Shown here: piece by piece, positions 39,404 to 41,204 of the stretch
Layout of the letters: each line of letters begins with the position of its first letter
Numbering within the stretch: position 1 is the stretch's first letter
Assembly (NCBI GenBank): GCA_015064525.1
Contig: SVSC01000006.1
Location: forward strand, 1-41,204
Length of the DNA: 41,204 nucleotides
Source of the DNA: Oscillospiraceae bacterium
GTDB lineage: Bacteria; Bacillota; Clostridia; Oscillospirales; CAG-272
Direction of reading: 5' to 3'
Notes under the pieces: model-generated
What the model was told of the DNA's origin: nothing
The model's database searches: none
What the model saw: only the letters and a program-made list of their open reading frames with translations
Position numbers and translations under genes: made by a program

Positions 39404-40249
39404 TCAATTTTCAATTTCAGCGTAGGTAGCGAGGATAAGATCGCGGGCTTGCTTGATGTCCTTGATCTGTTGCTCACCCGTGATCTCGCGTTCAATGGTG
39501 AGGGAGCCGTTGTAGTCCAGCTCCTGCAAGCGACGGATGATGGCGGGAATATTCGCTTTGCCCTCACCTGCGGGAACCTGACGTCCCAGCTTCATGCCGT
39601 CGGTGGGGTAGAAGCCGTCCTTGATGTGGGTGTCCATCACGTAGGAGCCAAAGGTATCCAGCGCGTCCAGCGAGTTAGACTTTCCGTAGAGCATGAGGTT
39701 GGCGGTGTCGAAATTGATGCCGAGATTTGAGGTGCCAATGGCTTGAATGGTGCGGAGCATGGTAACGGGAGTTTCCTGACCGGTTTCAAAGAGGAAGAAC
39801 TGGTTTTTTGTCTTCATGTAGCTGCAAAGATGGCGAAGCGCCGCAACGGTGCCGTTAAAGTCGGGATCATCGGGACTTTCGGGCAGAAAGCCAACGTGGG
39901 TGATCACTTGGTTCACGCCGATCTTCTCGGCAAAGTCGGAGGCGTCCTTCAGCTCCTGCAGGCGCTGATAGCGATAAGCGGCGGGAACCAGACCGATGGT
40001 TGCGGGGCCCGCGGTGAAGTTCCATTCGCAGGGGCCGCTCCAGCCTGCCCAAACACCGGTAACGGGGAAGCCCGTTTTTTTCAGGACATCCTTGACGTGA
40101 GCGGCGAATTCGTCGCTCTTGAATTTGCTCACGTTCCAGATGCAAAGCTGACAGCTTTCCAGCCCCAGCTCCTGCGCCTTGCGAATTTCCTTTTCCAACT
40201 CCACGCCCTCGTCCAGGCGGATCATAATGCCAATGGGAAACCTTTTCAT
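39404..40249 (-). CDS. Sugar phosphate isomerase/epimerase-type TIM barrel
   Basis: GLESCQLCIWN, VTGVWAGWSGPCEWNF, LFETGQETPVTML, GINFDTANLMLYGKSN, DTHIKDGFYP, LTIEREITGEQQ. Confidence 0.87.
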   Translation of the reverse strand: MKRFPIGIMIRLDEGVELEKEIRKAQELGLESCQLCIWNVSKFKSDEFAAHVKDVLKKTGFPVTGVWAGWSGPCEWNFTAGPATIGLVPAAYRYQRLQELKDASDFAEKIGVNQVITHVGFLPESPDDPDFNGTVAALRHLCSYMKTKNQFFLFETGQETPVTMLRTIQAIGTSNLGINFDTANLMLYGKSNSLDALDTFGSYVMDTHIKDGFYPTDGMKLGRQVPAGEGKANIPAIIRRLQELDYNGSLTIEREITGEQQIKDIKQARDLILATYAEIEN

Positions 40250-40311
40250 AATATTGTTTCTTTTCCTTTCTGTTTGTTGTTTCGTTTACGGCTATATTAT
40301 GGTTGCGCTGT

Positions 40312-41204
40312 TTACGGTTGCTCCGGTTGGGCGGCATCACGGAAGCTCCATTTCAGAATGGCGCGAATATTGGAGGAATCCTCCTTGTAGGTTACTGTGA
40401 GCGCATCGCCCGATTGCACAAAGATGGCGGGCTCGTTTTCTTTGTTGAACTCCATACGGTAGACGTTTCCGTCGGTATCGGTGATATAAACATAGGAAAC
40501 ACCGGACATGGTAAGGAAGCGAACGGTGTCCACCGCAACCACGCTTTCAACACCGCCTTCGGTATTGGGCGTGGCTTGGATGCCGTTTTGATTGAGGAGC
40601 TTTACATAGGTGTTGATGGTTGCCTCTTGGGTTTCGCCCGTTGCTACAAGACTGTATTGCTGTACGTTTACCAGGGCGTATAGCTTTACCAGTCCGTGAT
40701 CATCCTTCAGCACCATAATGTAGGTGGGCTCTCCCGCAATGTTCACCAGGGAGGGGAAGGAGGCAACGTAGCCCTTTTCCTGAACCTCGCCCTCAGCGGC
40801 GCCCATGGCGGAATGCTCCTCGGCGCCGATGACCGAATAAAACTTGTATTCGCCGGTTCTGGCGCAGGAGAGGATGAAGCCGATATTGGAGGCATCGGAG
40901 GTGACGGAGGTAACACCTGTGAAGTACCAAACGTCGTCATCGAGCATAATGTAGCCGAAATCGTCGGTGGTTTGCTTGCAGCCCTTGTTGCCGATGATGC
41001 TGTTGAGGAAGCCGCCCGAAAGGGTGCCCTGCCAGTTGTATTTCTCGCAGGCAAGGTATCCGTCGTAAACGATGTCCACCCAGGTGGGGGTGTCCGCAAC
41101 GGCGCAGATGGAGGAGGCGCCGTCCACGGGATTGAAGATGATCACCTCGTCAATGTCCATGGCGCCCGTGAGTCCCACGCGGGGAGAGGCGCAGGAGACG
41201 ATAT
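40312..41204 (-). CDS. Hypothetical protein, C-terminal part (5' end outside window)
   Basis: Frame open to the window edge (...VSCASPRVGLTGAMDIDEVIIFNPVDG...); no family assigned. Confidence 0.55.
   Translation of the reverse strand, partial: IVSCASPRVGLTGAMDIDEVIIFNPVDGASSICAVADTPTWVDIVYDGYLACEKYNWQGTLSGGFLNSIIGNKGCKQTTDDFGYIMLDDDVWYFTGVTSVTSDASNIGFILSCARTGEYKFYSVIGAEEHSAMGAAEGEVQEKGYVASFPSLVNIAGEPTYIMVLKDDHGLVKLYALVNVQQYSLVATGETQEATINTYVKLLNQNGIQATPNTEGGVESVVAVDTVRFLTMSGVSYVYITDTDGNVYRMEFNKENEPAIFVQSGDALTVTYKEDSSNIRAILKWSFRDAAQPEQP

Overview
The window looks like chromosomal sequence from a low/mid-GC Clostridia-type (Oscillospiraceae-like) Firmicute; this is inferred from the gene complement only. 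It holds about 30 protein genes: carbohydrate genes (a 5'-truncated GH36 alpha-galactosidase, a GH2 beta-galactosidase, three sugar-phosphate-isomerase/epimerase-type TIM barrels), housekeeping genes (rny, udk, obgE, der, prfB, rimO, pgsA, pncC, darA), a minus-strand cluster (Ntn hydrolase, RACo-like Fe-S/ASKHA protein, DUF368, YwaF-like), an ABC exporter with its DUF1854 partner, an AraC/secreted protein/lipoprotein locus, and one complete IS3-family insertion. No tRNA, rRNA or CRISPR array was recognised. Main points for follow-up: (1) a modular, hairpin-rich intergenic repeat family in three places (about 17.15-17.54, 23.70-24.41 and 39.05-39.40 kb); (2) two genes, rny and an Ntn hydrolase, whose best-supported start codon is ATC; (3) hairpins or terminators fused to the next gene's ribosome-binding site; (4) a perfect 44-bp palindrome inside the IS3 transposase gene that encodes the same peptide on both strands; (5) a DUF1854 gene split by a frameshift close to an A_AAT_TTC slippery heptamer; (6) a possible Cys-Gly-type C-terminal sorting signal on a secreted FIVAR-like protein. 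No single clearly new multi-gene system is demonstrated. The repeat family and the ATC/terminator-RBS architecture are the best candidates for undescribed biology.
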